A stretch of DNA of 34,747 bases from a virus. Positions 22,017 to 31,099 of this stretch are shown one piece after another. The notes under the pieces were generated by a model, which was not told the DNA's origin, made no database searches, and was given only the letters and a program-made list of their open reading frames with translations. The translations under genes and the position numbers were made by a program. Position 1 is the stretch's first letter, and each line of letters begins with the position of its first letter. The stretch spans positions 1-34,747 of the IMG/VR virus record IMGVR_UViG_3300010148_005964; one strand, 5' to 3'.

Positions 22017-23548
22017 GGCCTTAAGATCATTGGAACGTTTTCACTTTCATTAGCCTGAACATTCACATTAACACCTCTTTGAGCATCAACTATATCTTGA
22101 AGGTCTCCTTTCTCTGTTACTGAAAAGTTTTTGAAGTCTAAATTTATATAATTTTTTTGTTTAGACCCATCATCCATTTCTACTTCGTTTATAGCACGAA
22201 GAGGATTTTTTCCTAAATGTCTAGATTTCAGATTGATAAATTTATGAGTACCTCTATCCGCGCCATCCCTACCCATCTCTTCTAAAGTTTTCTTTCTTAA
22301 TAAAAATAAGTGAGAACAAAATTGTGTGATCCCATCAGATAGAGAAACAACACTTTCATCATCAACTATAGAATCAGCACCCCTGTTGGTTGTTATGCCA
22401 TACCTATTTGCTTGAACAGAAGTGATCATAGAAACACAAGGATTGCCTTCAAAACAAAGCTCCCTGTGAATTGCTTGTTTGAATCTATGAACCATATAAG
22501 ACACTTGCTGCCACGGACTGTCCCCCATTTTAGAAAAATCACTTTTGATATAATCAAAGCTGAAAATCATTGGGTTGCCTCTACCTACTTTTGTATAGTA
22601 TAGCCTCTTCAATAAAGAACACATTTCATCAGGACTCATACCTGCTACATTCTCATAGTAAAACTTCATATGTTTAACTTCATCAAGAGTGCGTCTAATT
22701 TTTTTTATCATATCCTCGGAAGATACCCCATTATAAGTGTGGGTTCTCCACTCTCCTGTTTGAAAGAGCCATATAGGAAGCCCAGTTAAGGCTGAGGCTT
22801 GCCGAAAAATAAGCTCTTCTTCGCTCATTTCTCCATTATCAAAATGAACTACAGGCACGTCGTATTGTTTGGAAGCTTTTGTCGTAAAATCCATACAAAA
22901 ATTAGTTTTACCCACACCAGATCTAGCCACTATGACTGATATATTACCAGCTAAAAGCAAAGAACCATACATATCATTAACCCTTCTGTGCGGCCCCATC
23001 ATGCCAAATTCTTTTTTAGGATTATTTCCTCTTTCCTCAATTATTGGACTCATCATCTCAAATAAATTTTGAGAATCTTCCTTTCCTACTTCAAAACTTT
23101 GAAGCTCATTATTATAGACTTTGTCGCACTGATCTATTATTTCTGAGTATGGAATATTAGGATCTATATTTTTGACGTATTTACTGACTTTAACACAAGC
23201 TTCGTATATATGCCTTCTTGCTGTGTATTTTTTTAATTCTTTTACGTTTGGAAGCAACAGATCTTCAGAAACAGGCATAAAAGCCATTGATCTTATATAC
23301 TCCCCTATATCAATGCTATCTGGAAACGAGACCCCTAAAGCATTTAATCTTTCAATAACTATATGCTCATCTATTTTTTCAGCATTATCAAGAGAGCGTT
23401 TTACTATTTTAAAAATAGAAACATTAACTTTTGAGTCTTTGCTATAGAAATCTTCATCATTTAGAAAGCTCGCAACCTCCTCCCACTTGTGTTGATGTTG
23501 TAGGATACAACTTAAAACGTTTTTTTCTATGCTTTGAGAATTTATCAT
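22013..23548 (-). CDS. Replicative DNA helicase, DnaB family
   Basis: A 511-residue DnaB-like helicase. Residues 1-~115 form the N-terminal primase-interaction domain (SIEKNVLSCILQHQHKW, DEDFYSKDSK). A linker follows, and the RecA-like motor begins near residue 180. Walker A is ARSGVGKTN (208-216). DNGEMSEEELIFRQ gives the catalytic Glu region. IFSFDYIK is the Walker B. MVHRFKQAIHRELC and a late SRHLGKNP supply Arg/Lys fingers. The hexamer would unwind DNA ahead of the DnaE-type polymerase. Both neighbours overlap it by 4 bases. Confidence 0.9.
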   Translation of the reverse strand: MINSQSIEKNVLSCILQHQHKWEEVASFLNDEDFYSKDSKVNVSIFKIVKRSLDNAEKIDEHIVIERLNALGVSFPDSIDIGEYIRSMAFMPVSEDLLLPNVKELKKYTARRHIYEACVKVSKYVKNIDPNIPYSEIIDQCDKVYNNELQSFEVGKEDSQNLFEMMSPIIEERGNNPKKEFGMMGPHRRVNDMYGSLLLAGNISVIVARSGVGKTNFCMDFTTKASKQYDVPVVHFDNGEMSEEELIFRQASALTGLPIWLFQTGEWRTHTYNGVSSEDMIKKIRRTLDEVKHMKFYYENVAGMSPDEMCSLLKRLYYTKVGRGNPMIFSFDYIKSDFSKMGDSPWQQVSYMVHRFKQAIHRELCFEGNPCVSMITSVQANRYGITTNRGADSIVDDESVVSLSDGITQFCSHLFLLRKKTLEEMGRDGADRGTHKFINLKSRHLGKNPLRAINEVEMDDGSKQKNYINLDFKNFSVTEKGDLQDIVDAQRGVNVNVQANESENVPMILRP

Positions 23549-23769
23549 CTAGTAAGGTTTTCGTCACTTTTTAAACTTAGCTCAAGTAATTTAGTTAAAG
23601 CCATTTCTACACAAGAATTTTCAGTTTTACCGCTTATCACAGGCTCCCCTTCTGAGTTTACATAAACAAGTATAAATCCTCTATTGCCACCTGTAGATGA
23701 CCCTGTTGAGTCATAAAGTTTTTGTAATAACGATTGGGGAAGTGCGCTTTCTTCTTCTACAAGAGACAT
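23545..23769 (-). CDS. Small hypothetical protein in replication operon
   Basis: A 74-residue protein with a central GFILVYVNSEGEPVI strand-turn-strand and an acidic, Leu-rich helical end (VEMALTKLLELSLKSDENL). It overlaps the helicase start by 4 bases and starts 1 base after the nuclease stop. Position between the endonuclease and helicase suggests a replication accessory role; no family recognised. Confidence 0.58.
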   Translation of the reverse strand: MSLVEEESALPQSLLQKLYDSTGSSTGGNRGFILVYVNSEGEPVISGKTENSCVEMALTKLLELSLKSDENLTR

Positions 23770-23770
23770 A

Positions 23771-24184
23771 CTATATATTATTTAAAAAATTTTTGTTAGG
23801 GAATTGACCTTCTACTATTTCAGATTCTAAAATTCTTAGTAAAGTTATATTATTTATTTCACAAAAGTACTCCTTCCTCTCATCCCTCTTTAGTTGAGAA
23901 AGAAAGTTTTGTCTTGAGTTTGAGTGAAAAAACTTGTTGTACTTATAGTGTTGATTGCCATCGACTTCAACTGCTATATTTCTAGTAGCATTAAAAAAAT
24001 CAAAAGTCAATCTTGTACCTGCAACTGGAAATTCTTCAAAAACAACATCTGCAAACCAATTGTCATTCAATACATCCTTTACTGTTTTTTGAATTCCACT
24101 CTTACAGTTAGCATCCCAATCAATTAAATATTTTACTGAGTTTACTATCTTCTTTTTTCTGCCGTTTGTACAAAGAAAAATCAT
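23771..24184 (-). CDS. Vsr/DUF559-like endonuclease
   Basis: A 137-residue protein of the restriction-endonuclease fold. FDFFNATRNIAVEVDGNQHYKY carries the Asp in strand 1 and the E-x-D-G-x-Q-H motif typical of Vsr-like and DUF559-type nucleases (Glu in the position of D/E of D-x-n-(D/E)-x-K). LKRDERKEYFCEINNI and LLRILESEI complete the core. The N-terminus is basic (NGRKKKIVNSVKYL). It would nick or cut DNA, perhaps in repair or recombination with the RecA-like protein encoded immediately upstream, whose stop it overlaps by 4 bases. Confidence 0.75.
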   Translation of the reverse strand: MIFLCTNGRKKKIVNSVKYLIDWDANCKSGIQKTVKDVLNDNWFADVVFEEFPVAGTRLTFDFFNATRNIAVEVDGNQHYKYNKFFHSNSRQNFLSQLKRDERKEYFCEINNITLLRILESEIVEGQFPNKNFLNNI

Positions 24185-25308
24185 TGCTCCATTATCTCTT
24201 CCTCTACAAACTGCTTTAATATATCTTTAATTTTAGGGTTCTCCTCAAGATTTTCTAAAATTTTATTTGTGCCTTGAAATTTTTCAGGCATCTCCAATTT
24301 ATTTTTTTTACAATGTTCGAGTAAAGTTGAGTCAACTGTAATCCAAGAACTTCTCTTTTGCAAGTAAGACCACATAAGAAGCATGTCTATGACCTCTTTT
24401 TCTACCCAAATTGATCTACCTTTTGTTCTTCCATATTTTATGGGATACTGAACAATGTTTCCTGTTGTTTCGTTGGTAGACTTCAAAATTTGAACCGTAG
24501 CTATATGGCCTATAGGTTTATTCGTTATGCTTAACGATGATCCTGAATCTTGAAGGAATAGATCGCTTTGTTTTCTTTTTTTAAATTCTAAGATCCAGTC
24601 AGGGTAATGAAGAATAGCGTTGCCTCCACTGCTGTTTGTTTGATTATTGGGATCATTTTTTACATACTGACTAGCTTTAATAGATGACCTTATTTGAGAG
24701 ATCATTATGCACATATGCCCAAATTTAGACATGCCTAAACTAACTCTCTTTAAGAAATCTGAAGTTATTAAAGCTCCAGCAGCAACTTTTCTTGCTTCGT
24801 GCGTACTTTTTTGCAAATCATCTTTAGCTATCATTCCATCCATACTATCAATAATAATACAAAATCTTTCGTCTTCACTATTGTTCGCTAATAGACCTCT
24901 TAAATAATCTATTACAGTATCAAAAACATTACATTCAAATACTAAGCAAGTCCCAGCGACCCATTCTTCTGGATTGTAAATAAATTTTAAACCAGATCTT
25001 TCTTTTATTTCATTGCTCAGCCTTCCTTCCGCTTTAATAAATAAACCTTTGGATTTTTTTACAGATTTAAACATGTTAAACATAACATGCAGGGCCGCGT
25101 TAGTTTTCCCCCCCTCATTAGCTCCTGTAAACCTGTGTAAACCAGCTCCAAGACCACCTCCTAAAACGTGATCCATATACATAGAACCGCTAGAAACTAA
25201 ATATTCTTCAGCCTCTTTTTCATAATTATAATGATCCTCTTTGTGAGATTTAAAATACTCACTAGAATAGTCATTTGCACTTTTGCCTTTGTCTTTTTTC
25301 TTACTCAT
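24181..25308 (-). CDS. RecA/UvsX-like recombinase
   Basis: A 375-residue RecA-fold ATPase. Walker A is GANEGGKT (62-69), the catalytic Glu is in KAEGRL (Glu94), and Walker B is IIIDSMDG (Asp154). SFLKRVS-like and SQIRSSIKA segments form the DNA-binding loops, and an NQTNSSGGNAILHYPDWILEF block matches the RecA/UvsX core end. The N-terminal ~40 residues are highly charged and probably disordered. It would drive homologous pairing in phage recombination or recombination-dependent replication. Its ATG overlaps the zinc-ribbon stop by 8 bases (ATGAGTAA). Confidence 0.85.
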   Translation of the reverse strand: MSKKKDKGKSANDYSSEYFKSHKEDHYNYEKEAEEYLVSSGSMYMDHVLGGGLGAGLHRFTGANEGGKTNAALHVMFNMFKSVKKSKGLFIKAEGRLSNEIKERSGLKFIYNPEEWVAGTCLVFECNVFDTVIDYLRGLLANNSEDERFCIIIDSMDGMIAKDDLQKSTHEARKVAAGALITSDFLKRVSLGMSKFGHMCIMISQIRSSIKASQYVKNDPNNQTNSSGGNAILHYPDWILEFKKRKQSDLFLQDSGSSLSITNKPIGHIATVQILKSTNETTGNIVQYPIKYGRTKGRSIWVEKEVIDMLLMWSYLQKRSSWITVDSTLLEHCKKNKLEMPEKFQGTNKILENLEENPKIKDILKQFVEEEIMEQ

Positions 25309-25756
25309 CTAAAAATTGTCTTATGGATCTTGGTTTTATTACAAGCACATCTTCGCCTTTTTTTGAACCCTCGTCAACATAAATATCTTTTTTTACTTCA
25401 GGCTTAAATAAATATTCATGATATTTTCTTTCTAAAAACTTTTTGCCGTCTTTAGTTTTAAACCAAAGTAGTGAATCTTTTATCCAGCTTGGGACTGTAA
25501 ATTTAGAAAAAAAGTCATAGTCTTCGTAGCAAATACCTAGCATAATTTTTGCCACATGTATTTCTCTAGCCATTTCTCTTCCAGAGAGTTTTTTAGATAA
25601 ATTTCTAGAAATGAAGCTCTTTAATCTTTCATGACCCTCATTAAATGTTTTTGTTTTCTTTTTTCGTAAAAAGACTTCGCCACATTTACATTTTTTTAAA
25701 AAAGAGGGAACTTTATTGTCTCCACATTTAGGGCAGGTTTTGTAACCTCTAGGCAT
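25301..25756 (-). CDS. Zinc-ribbon protein leading the replication operon
   Basis: A 151-residue protein with a zinc ribbon at residues 8-25: CPKCG, then CKCGEVF, four Cys in the two-pair arrangement. A Lys-rich linker (RKKKTKTF) and a helical domain of about 100 residues without recognised motifs follow. It ends in an IKPRSIRQFLDE tail. As the first gene after a promoter in the replication operon it could be a regulator, a loader or a single-strand binding helper; none is established. The ATG at 25756 sits 6 bases after the -10 box. Confidence 0.66.
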   Translation of the reverse strand: MPRGYKTCPKCGDNKVPSFLKKCKCGEVFLRKKKTKTFNEGHERLKSFISRNLSKKLSGREMAREIHVAKIMLGICYEDYDFFSKFTVPSWIKDSLLWFKTKDGKKFLERKYHEYLFKPEVKKDIYVDEGSKKGEDVLVIKPRSIRQFLDE

Positions 25757-25762
25757 ACTAAT

Positions 25763-25790
25763 AGTATAGCCTACTTAGATGTATTTGCAA
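25763..25790 (-). promoter_or_regulatory. Promoter of the replication operon
   Basis: Minus strand: TTGCAA (25790-25785), 16-base spacer, TATACT (25768-25763), then ATTAGT and ATG at 25756. It overlaps the 3' end of the gmd gene. About 12 kb of coupled minus-strand genes follow without another clear promoter before hldD and the spannin genes. The 6-base gap to the start codon again leaves no leader. Confidence 0.55.
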
Positions 25791-26844
25791 TATTTAAATC
25801 ATTTTTAACCATTTTTGTAACCAACCCTATAAAGTTTGTTTTTGGCTCCCACTCTAGGTCTGTTCGCGCTCTAGAAGAATCACCGTACAGTAAATCAACT
25901 TCGGCTGGTCTGTAGAACTTGTCGCTAATTTCGACAATTAGATCGTCTCCATGATAATATTTTTCATGAACCCCCTTTCCTTCCCATCTACACATAGATC
26001 TATGAAATCCCGCTATATGGAAAGCTTCCTCAACAAATTCTCTAATAGTATGAGTTTCGTCAGAAGAAAGGATATATTCTTTTGGTATATTATTGTTTTC
26101 TATATACATATCAAACCTATCTTGATTTAACATTCTCCAAATACCGTCCATAAAATCTTCAGAATCACTCCAATCTCTTTTAGAATCTACATTACCAAGA
26201 ACTAAAGGCTTGAAATTTTCTTGATTCGCGTACTGATGAGAAATTCTAGCGACATTCTTTGTTATCTTCCTTGTAACAAACTCCTCCCCCCTTCTAGTTC
26301 CTTCGTGATTAAATAACCACCCTTGGATTGCATATAGTTTATAAGAGTCTCTATAAACTTTTACTAAATGTCTCGCAGAACATTTGGAAGCTCCATATGG
26401 GCTTCTTGGCCTCAAGGGGTGAATTTCGCTCTGAGGTGTACAAAGTACATCCCCAAACTCTTCTGAAGACCCTGCGTTATAGTATCTACAATCGGGACAG
26501 TGTTTTTTTATTGCTTCAAGTTGATTAAGTACAGCCAAAGCATTAGTTTCCATATGCTGCGCTGGCATTTTCCAACTAGTTCCTACAAATGAATTTGCCG
26601 CAAAATTTATAAAATAGTCTGGTTTGTGTTCTGCTAAAACAGAATCAGTATTCTGTACATCTGTTACGTCCAAGTCTATTAAAAAAAATCTATCCTCATT
26701 TTTTAAATGATCTATGTTTTCATGATTTTTGACACTAAGCCTTCTAGCCCCACCAATTATCGTATGATCGGTTTCTCTCAATAGGTAATCCACCATATTG
26801 CTACCATCTTGCCCCGTAACACCTGTAATTATTACTTTTTTCAT
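25771..26844 (-). CDS. gmd: GDP-mannose 4,6-dehydratase
   Basis: A 357-residue SDR enzyme of the Gmd family. The cofactor motif is VIITGVTGQDGSNMVDYLL. NAGSSEEFGDV, SPYGASKCSARHL (catalytic Tyr-x-x-x-Lys), FNHEGTRRGEEFVTRKI, LGNVDSKRDWSDSEDFMDGI and FYRPAEVDLLYGDSSRART are diagnostic for Gmd. It makes GDP-4-keto-6-deoxymannose, the precursor of GDP-fucose, rhamnose and perosamine. I take ATG 26844 as the start, giving a 4-base overlap (ATGA) with the upstream gene; a TTG three codons earlier is in frame but lies inside that gene. No GMER (fucose) partner is seen, while an aminotransferase is, so perosamine is the likelier branch. Confidence 0.93.
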   Translation of the reverse strand: MKKVIITGVTGQDGSNMVDYLLRETDHTIIGGARRLSVKNHENIDHLKNEDRFFLIDLDVTDVQNTDSVLAEHKPDYFINFAANSFVGTSWKMPAQHMETNALAVLNQLEAIKKHCPDCRYYNAGSSEEFGDVLCTPQSEIHPLRPRSPYGASKCSARHLVKVYRDSYKLYAIQGWLFNHEGTRRGEEFVTRKITKNVARISHQYANQENFKPLVLGNVDSKRDWSDSEDFMDGIWRMLNQDRFDMYIENNNIPKEYILSSDETHTIREFVEEAFHIAGFHRSMCRWEGKGVHEKYYHGDDLIVEISDKFYRPAEVDLLYGDSSRARTDLEWEPKTNFIGLVTKMVKNDLNIANTSK

Positions 26845-27671
26845 TTTATCCAATCTTCTATATTTTTAGTAGGCTCCCAGCCTAAAATTTCTTTAGCTAA
26901 GGATAGATCACACAATGTGTCTTGAGCTTCTCCTTCTCTATCTTCTTTATAAATAATGTTATTGTACCCATACATTTCTACAATTTCTTTGACAGAAAAA
27001 TTATTTCCCCTTCCAAGTTCAAAAACTTCTCCCCAAGCTTGTTTTTTAATAATTAAAATTAAAGCGTCTACTATATCTTCTACATGAGTAAAATCTCTAC
27101 GCTTAGACCCATCACCAAAAATATAAAAAGGCTTTCCTTCTCTTTTTGCTTTATCCCATATACCTATCAAGGTGGCATTACCCTCTTCTAGTTGATGAGG
27201 ACCATAAACATTATAAAATCTAGCTATAGATCCTTTAAGTTCAAAAATTTTTTGATATAGTTTAATCGTCTCTTCTGACAAGTCTTTTGTAAAAGTATAA
27301 GGGTTTTTGTATTTTCCTGAATGATGGGAAGAAGTACCTGCAAAAACTAAAGGTATTTTTAATTCTCTACATAATTCACAAACATAAAAAGTACCAATTA
27401 CGTTGTTTCTAGCAAATAAAATAGGATCAGAAAAAGAAGGCTGTATTCTCGCAGATGCCGCCAAATGTACTACAGCTTCAACCCCTTCTACTATGGTTTT
27501 ATTTATGCCATAAGCTATATCAGAATTAAAATAAGTTACTTCATCTATCTCGTTTTCTTTTCTACCAGTAGAATAATTATCTATACTTATAACCTCGTGA
27601 CCATCTTGTATGAGTTTTTTACATAAGTTGTAACCTACGAACCCTGTTCCTCCTGTAACTAATAATTTCAT
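26841..27671 (-). CDS. NDP-sugar epimerase/dehydratase (extended SDR)
   Basis: A 276-residue extended SDR. KLLVTGGTGFVGYNLCKKLI binds NAD. VVHLAASARIQPSFSDP, GTSSHHSG, YTFTKDLSEE (Tyr-x-x-x-Lys), ARFYNVYGPHQ and KRRDFTHVEDIVDAL match UDP-glucose 4-epimerase-like enzymes. The product cannot be named from sequence. It overlaps gmd and the GT2 gene by 4 bases each (ATGA), so it is in the same transcript and may supply a second sugar of the same glycan. Confidence 0.82.
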   Translation of the reverse strand: MKLLVTGGTGFVGYNLCKKLIQDGHEVISIDNYSTGRKENEIDEVTYFNSDIAYGINKTIVEGVEAVVHLAASARIQPSFSDPILFARNNVIGTFYVCELCRELKIPLVFAGTSSHHSGKYKNPYTFTKDLSEETIKLYQKIFELKGSIARFYNVYGPHQLEEGNATLIGIWDKAKREGKPFYIFGDGSKRRDFTHVEDIVDALILIIKKQAWGEVFELGRGNNFSVKEIVEMYGYNNIIYKEDREGEAQDTLCDLSLAKEILGWEPTKNIEDWIK

Positions 27672-28834
27672 TTATTTAAATGTTGAAAGTTTTTTTTATC
27701 ATTAATTATTATAACCATTGACTCTCCTAAAGAAATATTATTTGGACAGCTATGTATGTAAGTGGACATGTTAAAAATTTTATCGTAGTCTTTTCCATTA
27801 AAACCTCTTGCATCTATATAAATTAAAGTTTGATGATATTTTAAATCGCTAATTTTTTTAATTCTATCATTTAAATTGAATAAAGTTTTAGGCTGTTCTT
27901 CCTCTATATACTCTTCTATTTGATCTTTACTACAATCACTATAAAAAACGCTGCAAAGAGGCTCTAGAGCGATTAGGTGTTTTGGAGAGCAATTTCTGCA
28001 AACTATACCAATATCAAATTTAGCTTTTATAATGGGATGCAAAAGTTCTGTTGTAATTACTTCTGACCCCCATTTGCGGAAAAAATTTCTTTCATTTTTT
28101 AGGTTTGTGTATTTCCACTCTGGAGAATTAACCCCTGTTGCACCGCCTGAATGTTTATTGAATCTACTACCTCTAGATGCAAAGTGATAAACTAACCCTT
28201 CCCAAGTTTGAATTAGTTTATAGCCATTTAAATAAAATCTACAAAATAAATCGCTATCTTCTCTACTCTGTGGTGCAAAAAGCTCATCATGACCACCTAT
28301 ATCAAAAAAATCTGATTTGTACATACACCAAGGGGCAAACATCCCTTTGGTTGTTAAATCTTTATGTTTTGGTTTATAGTCATTCTGTAACCATTCTACA
28401 AATTTATTATAGTCAAAATTTTCAACCTCTGTGCCTAAATCTACTAAAACTTTTTCTGGACCCTCTGGATATATAGGAGGTTCAGCCCTAGTAGCACAAA
28501 CAACTGTACCCTTTTTCAAATGTTTTAAAACATGATCATCTAAATCTGGCGCTGCGACCATATCTGCATGAAAGGCCATTATTATATCTGTTGGAGCCAT
28601 CTCTATGCCTTTGTCAAACATACCAACTATTCCAACTCTTTCTGGCCCTTTATTTTTGTAAGTTAACAAAAATTCATCATTTAGGGAATCAACCCATTCT
28701 GAAGTTCCATCAATAGAAGCATCATCTAGAACTAGTATAAAATGATTCGTTTTTAATTTTTTAATAGAATCATACGATACTTTTAATAGCTCCAAATTAT
28801 TTCTAGTGGGTATTACAAAGGTTATTTTTTCCAT
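27668..28834 (-). CDS. Family 2 glycosyltransferase with C-terminal extension
   Basis: A 388-residue protein. A GT-A domain fills residues ~1-260: ITFVIPTRNNLELL, LDDASIDGTSEW (sugar-nucleotide binding), FHADMVAAPDLDD and SREDSDLFCRFY (ED-type acceptor/catalytic motif). The last ~110 residues (KAKFDIGIVCRNCSPKHL on) are a separate domain with a Rossmann-like look, possibly a second GT or regulatory domain. It would add one sugar to a surface glycan. It overlaps the FkbM methyltransferase start by 13 bases. Confidence 0.82.
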   Translation of the reverse strand: MEKITFVIPTRNNLELLKVSYDSIKKLKTNHFILVLDDASIDGTSEWVDSLNDEFLLTYKNKGPERVGIVGMFDKGIEMAPTDIIMAFHADMVAAPDLDDHVLKHLKKGTVVCATRAEPPIYPEGPEKVLVDLGTEVENFDYNKFVEWLQNDYKPKHKDLTTKGMFAPWCMYKSDFFDIGGHDELFAPQSREDSDLFCRFYLNGYKLIQTWEGLVYHFASRGSRFNKHSGGATGVNSPEWKYTNLKNERNFFRKWGSEVITTELLHPIIKAKFDIGIVCRNCSPKHLIALEPLCSVFYSDCSKDQIEEYIEEEQPKTLFNLNDRIKKISDLKYHQTLIYIDARGFNGKDYDKIFNMSTYIHSCPNNISLGESMVIIINDKKNFQHLNK

Positions 28835-29559
28835 ACTTTTTTCAAGATTTTAGAATCTTTGTGAAGCAAAATTAAATTATGACACCATTCTCTTGGAGTT
28901 TTGTTGGTTTCTGGATTAATAGTATAATAAGAAAATTCGCTACAAAACTCTTTTATTTTATCTTCGGTTTCAGGAAACCATTCTATCATTATATTTGGTT
29001 TATTTTTTACAATTATTTCTTGTAATTCCATAAGGCAATCTATATCAGACCCCTCCGTATCAACCTTAATAAAGTTTAAATTTTCAAGTTCTATTTTTAA
29101 GTTTTCGCTGAAATCTTTCCAACAAAGACATTTGAATTTTCTTTCGCTGTTCCAAGATTCTTGTAAGGATATTTTGTTTTTTAAACCGCCATTTCTTTCT
29201 TTTTCATCCCAAACAAAATCTAACATACCTGACTCTTCTGATATTGCAAATTCATTCAATGAAGCTTTGAGGTTATTTTGTTCACAAACTATTTTTAGTT
29301 TTTGAAATTCTTCAGGATTAGGCTCAAAACATATAAGGCTTTTAATTCTTTCTTTAAATGGAACCAACTCTCTCACAGAGTCTCCATTTCTAGCTCCAAT
29401 ATCAACATAATGAATATCACCACTTGGAAGAAAAGGTGATATTAAAGAATGATCGTAATATAACTGATTTCTTTCTTTAAAATAACAAGATTCTTCATCC
29501 ACAAATTGAATAATTTTGTGGCCTCTAATATAAAATTTTGCAAGTAATTGCTTATTCAT
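28822..29559 (-). CDS. FkbM-family SAM-dependent methyltransferase
   Basis: A 245-residue protein with YVDIGARNGDSV (SAM-binding glycine loop), ICFEPNPEEFQKL (motif II Glu), FIKVDTEGSDIDCLMEL and PNIMIEWFPETE, which together are the FkbM signature. FkbM enzymes O-methylate sugars or polyketides. Beside glycosyltransferases and NDP-sugar genes it most likely methylates a glycan hydroxyl. It overlaps the GT2 gene downstream by 13 bases and starts 11 bases after the next glycosyltransferase. Confidence 0.84.
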   Translation of the reverse strand: MNKQLLAKFYIRGHKIIQFVDEESCYFKERNQLYYDHSLISPFLPSGDIHYVDIGARNGDSVRELVPFKERIKSLICFEPNPEEFQKLKIVCEQNNLKASLNEFAISEESGMLDFVWDEKERNGGLKNKISLQESWNSERKFKCLCWKDFSENLKIELENLNFIKVDTEGSDIDCLMELQEIIVKNKPNIMIEWFPETEDKIKEFCSEFSYYTINPETNKTPREWCHNLILLHKDSKILKKVWKK

Positions 29560-29570
29560 TTACTAGTAAG

Positions 29571-30470
29571 TTAGTCTAATTTAATTTCTTTCAAAGCATC
29601 AATAAACCTTGTAGCCATAGCTGATTTACTATAAATTTCACAAAAAGACCTTCTATCTTGTAAATCAACAGGATCTTTTGCTTTTCTATGCAGCATATCT
29701 ACCTTGTCTATAAAATCTGATAAGTTTCCATCTTTGAAATAAAAAGCCCTGTCTCCAAAATAATCTTTACCTCCTTGATACTTTGAATCTGATAATAAAA
29801 CATTTTTACCGTGATAGTAGCCCTCCAATAAACTCAATCCACCTGTAGAGGCTTCAGAATATTCACAAACTAAAAAAGAACAATTTAAAATTGCTTGTTT
29901 ATATTCATCAAAACTTAACGAGTGTTCTGGCCTCATTTCATTTATATTCAACTTTTCACAAGCTTTTCTTAAGAATCCATAATTGGAATCTTTGTAAGCC
30001 CTTAAGGGGTGAAAAATAAAATCTTTATTTTCTAATAAGGACTCATTTTTTTTATCTTCAAATGATTCAAAGAAACATTTTATAACTTTTGTTTTTTGAT
30101 CGCTGCTATAAAGCTCATTAACTCTAAGGCCAACCTCATTTGAAGGAACCCATATTTCATCATAAAAAGGAAAACCTATAATTGAATATCCTTCGACCCA
30201 AGGATATAAATCCCAAAGATACAATATTCTTTTCATATGAGGATATTTTACCGCAAAACTTTTGTAAGCGCCTTGAGTATAATGCTCTGAACCACTTATA
30301 CATAAAATAATATCACAAGAATTTATATCTTCTTCACTAAAACTTTCTAGGTTAGTTATAATGCTAATACCTTTTGTTTTTATGCAATTTAAAACTTTAT
30401 AAGCTATTCTGCATTCAGTGCTTTCTGTGTTTTTTTTGACATCTTCTGGAACTATTACAAAAATTTTCAC
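29571..30470 (-). CDS. GT-B-fold glycosyltransferase (GT4-like)
   Basis: A 299-residue protein. The N-terminal half begins KIFVIVPEDVKKNTES and has ILYLWDLYPWVEG. The C-terminal half has CEYSEASTGGLSLLEGYYHG and NVLLSDSKYQGGKDYFGDRA, the Glu-rich donor-binding pattern of GT4 enzymes. It is short for the family, with a reduced first domain. It would transfer a sugar from an NDP donor to a glycan. Donor and linkage are unknown. Confidence 0.75.
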   Translation of the reverse strand: MKIFVIVPEDVKKNTESTECRIAYKVLNCIKTKGISIITNLESFSEEDINSCDIILCISGSEHYTQGAYKSFAVKYPHMKRILYLWDLYPWVEGYSIIGFPFYDEIWVPSNEVGLRVNELYSSDQKTKVIKCFFESFEDKKNESLLENKDFIFHPLRAYKDSNYGFLRKACEKLNINEMRPEHSLSFDEYKQAILNCSFLVCEYSEASTGGLSLLEGYYHGKNVLLSDSKYQGGKDYFGDRAFYFKDGNLSDFIDKVDMLHRKAKDPVDLQDRRSFCEIYSKSAMATRFIDALKEIKLD

Positions 30471-30475
30471 AATAT

Positions 30476-31099
30476 TTAGTCATTTTCAAAATTTATATAC
30501 TTTTTAACACCATTATTATTTATATAATATGCAGACTCTTTACCTTCAAAAGTTAGCCCTCTAATATATTTACTAAGATCTTTTATTTTATTTAAATCTT
30601 TTCTGTAATAAATAGCGGCTTTTGATTCATCTTGTTTTACTGCGTCATATTCACCGTTCAGTAATAGATAAAACCAATCCTTAAACATTTTAAACATTAC
30701 TTTGTTGCCTTTTTCAAAAAGACTTTGAGCCGTGTCAACATTTCTATCAACCGCAAATGATCTAATTTCTATTATATCTCCAGTGTCTATGCCTTCATCA
30801 ATCAGATGTAAGGTTATTCCGCATTTGTTGTCACCATTTATCAAAGTCCAACTATATGCTCCAGCTCCTCTATATTCAGGTAAAACAGCAGGATGAAAAT
30901 TAAAACAAGTTCTTTCTTTTATTAAAAATGGGGTTATCAACTTGTCGTATAGAACTGATATAAAAATATCACAATCTTCTTTACAGTCTGTTATTTGAAA
31001 ACCTTTGGGGATATTTTTTTTCGCCCAATCTATACACTCATAGCCAATGTCTCTAGATGTAGCTATATGTACTTTTTTACCAATCCCACTTGCTGCCAT
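30476..31099 (-). CDS. Sugar N-formyltransferase (formyl-THF dependent)
   Basis: A 207-residue formyltransferase-fold enzyme. NFHPAVLPEYRGAGAYSWTL carries the catalytic Asn and His (Asn67, His69 from this start) and the PxxRG loop. GITLHLIDEGIDTGDII carries the catalytic Asp (Asp105). It lacks the tRNA-binding C-terminal domain of Met-tRNA formyltransferase, so a sugar amine is the likely acceptor, as in ArnA, VioF or WbkC. Next to Gmd and a Per-like aminotransferase it could N-formylate GDP-perosamine. I use ATG 31099; a TTG at 31129 is in frame but lies deeper inside the upstream SDR gene. Overlap with that gene is about 23 bases. Confidence 0.82.
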   Translation of the reverse strand: MAASGIGKKVHIATSRDIGYECIDWAKKNIPKGFQITDCKEDCDIFISVLYDKLITPFLIKERTCFNFHPAVLPEYRGAGAYSWTLINGDNKCGITLHLIDEGIDTGDIIEIRSFAVDRNVDTAQSLFEKGNKVMFKMFKDWFYLLLNGEYDAVKQDESKAAIYYRKDLNKIKDLSKYIRGLTFEGKESAYYINNNGVKKYINFEND

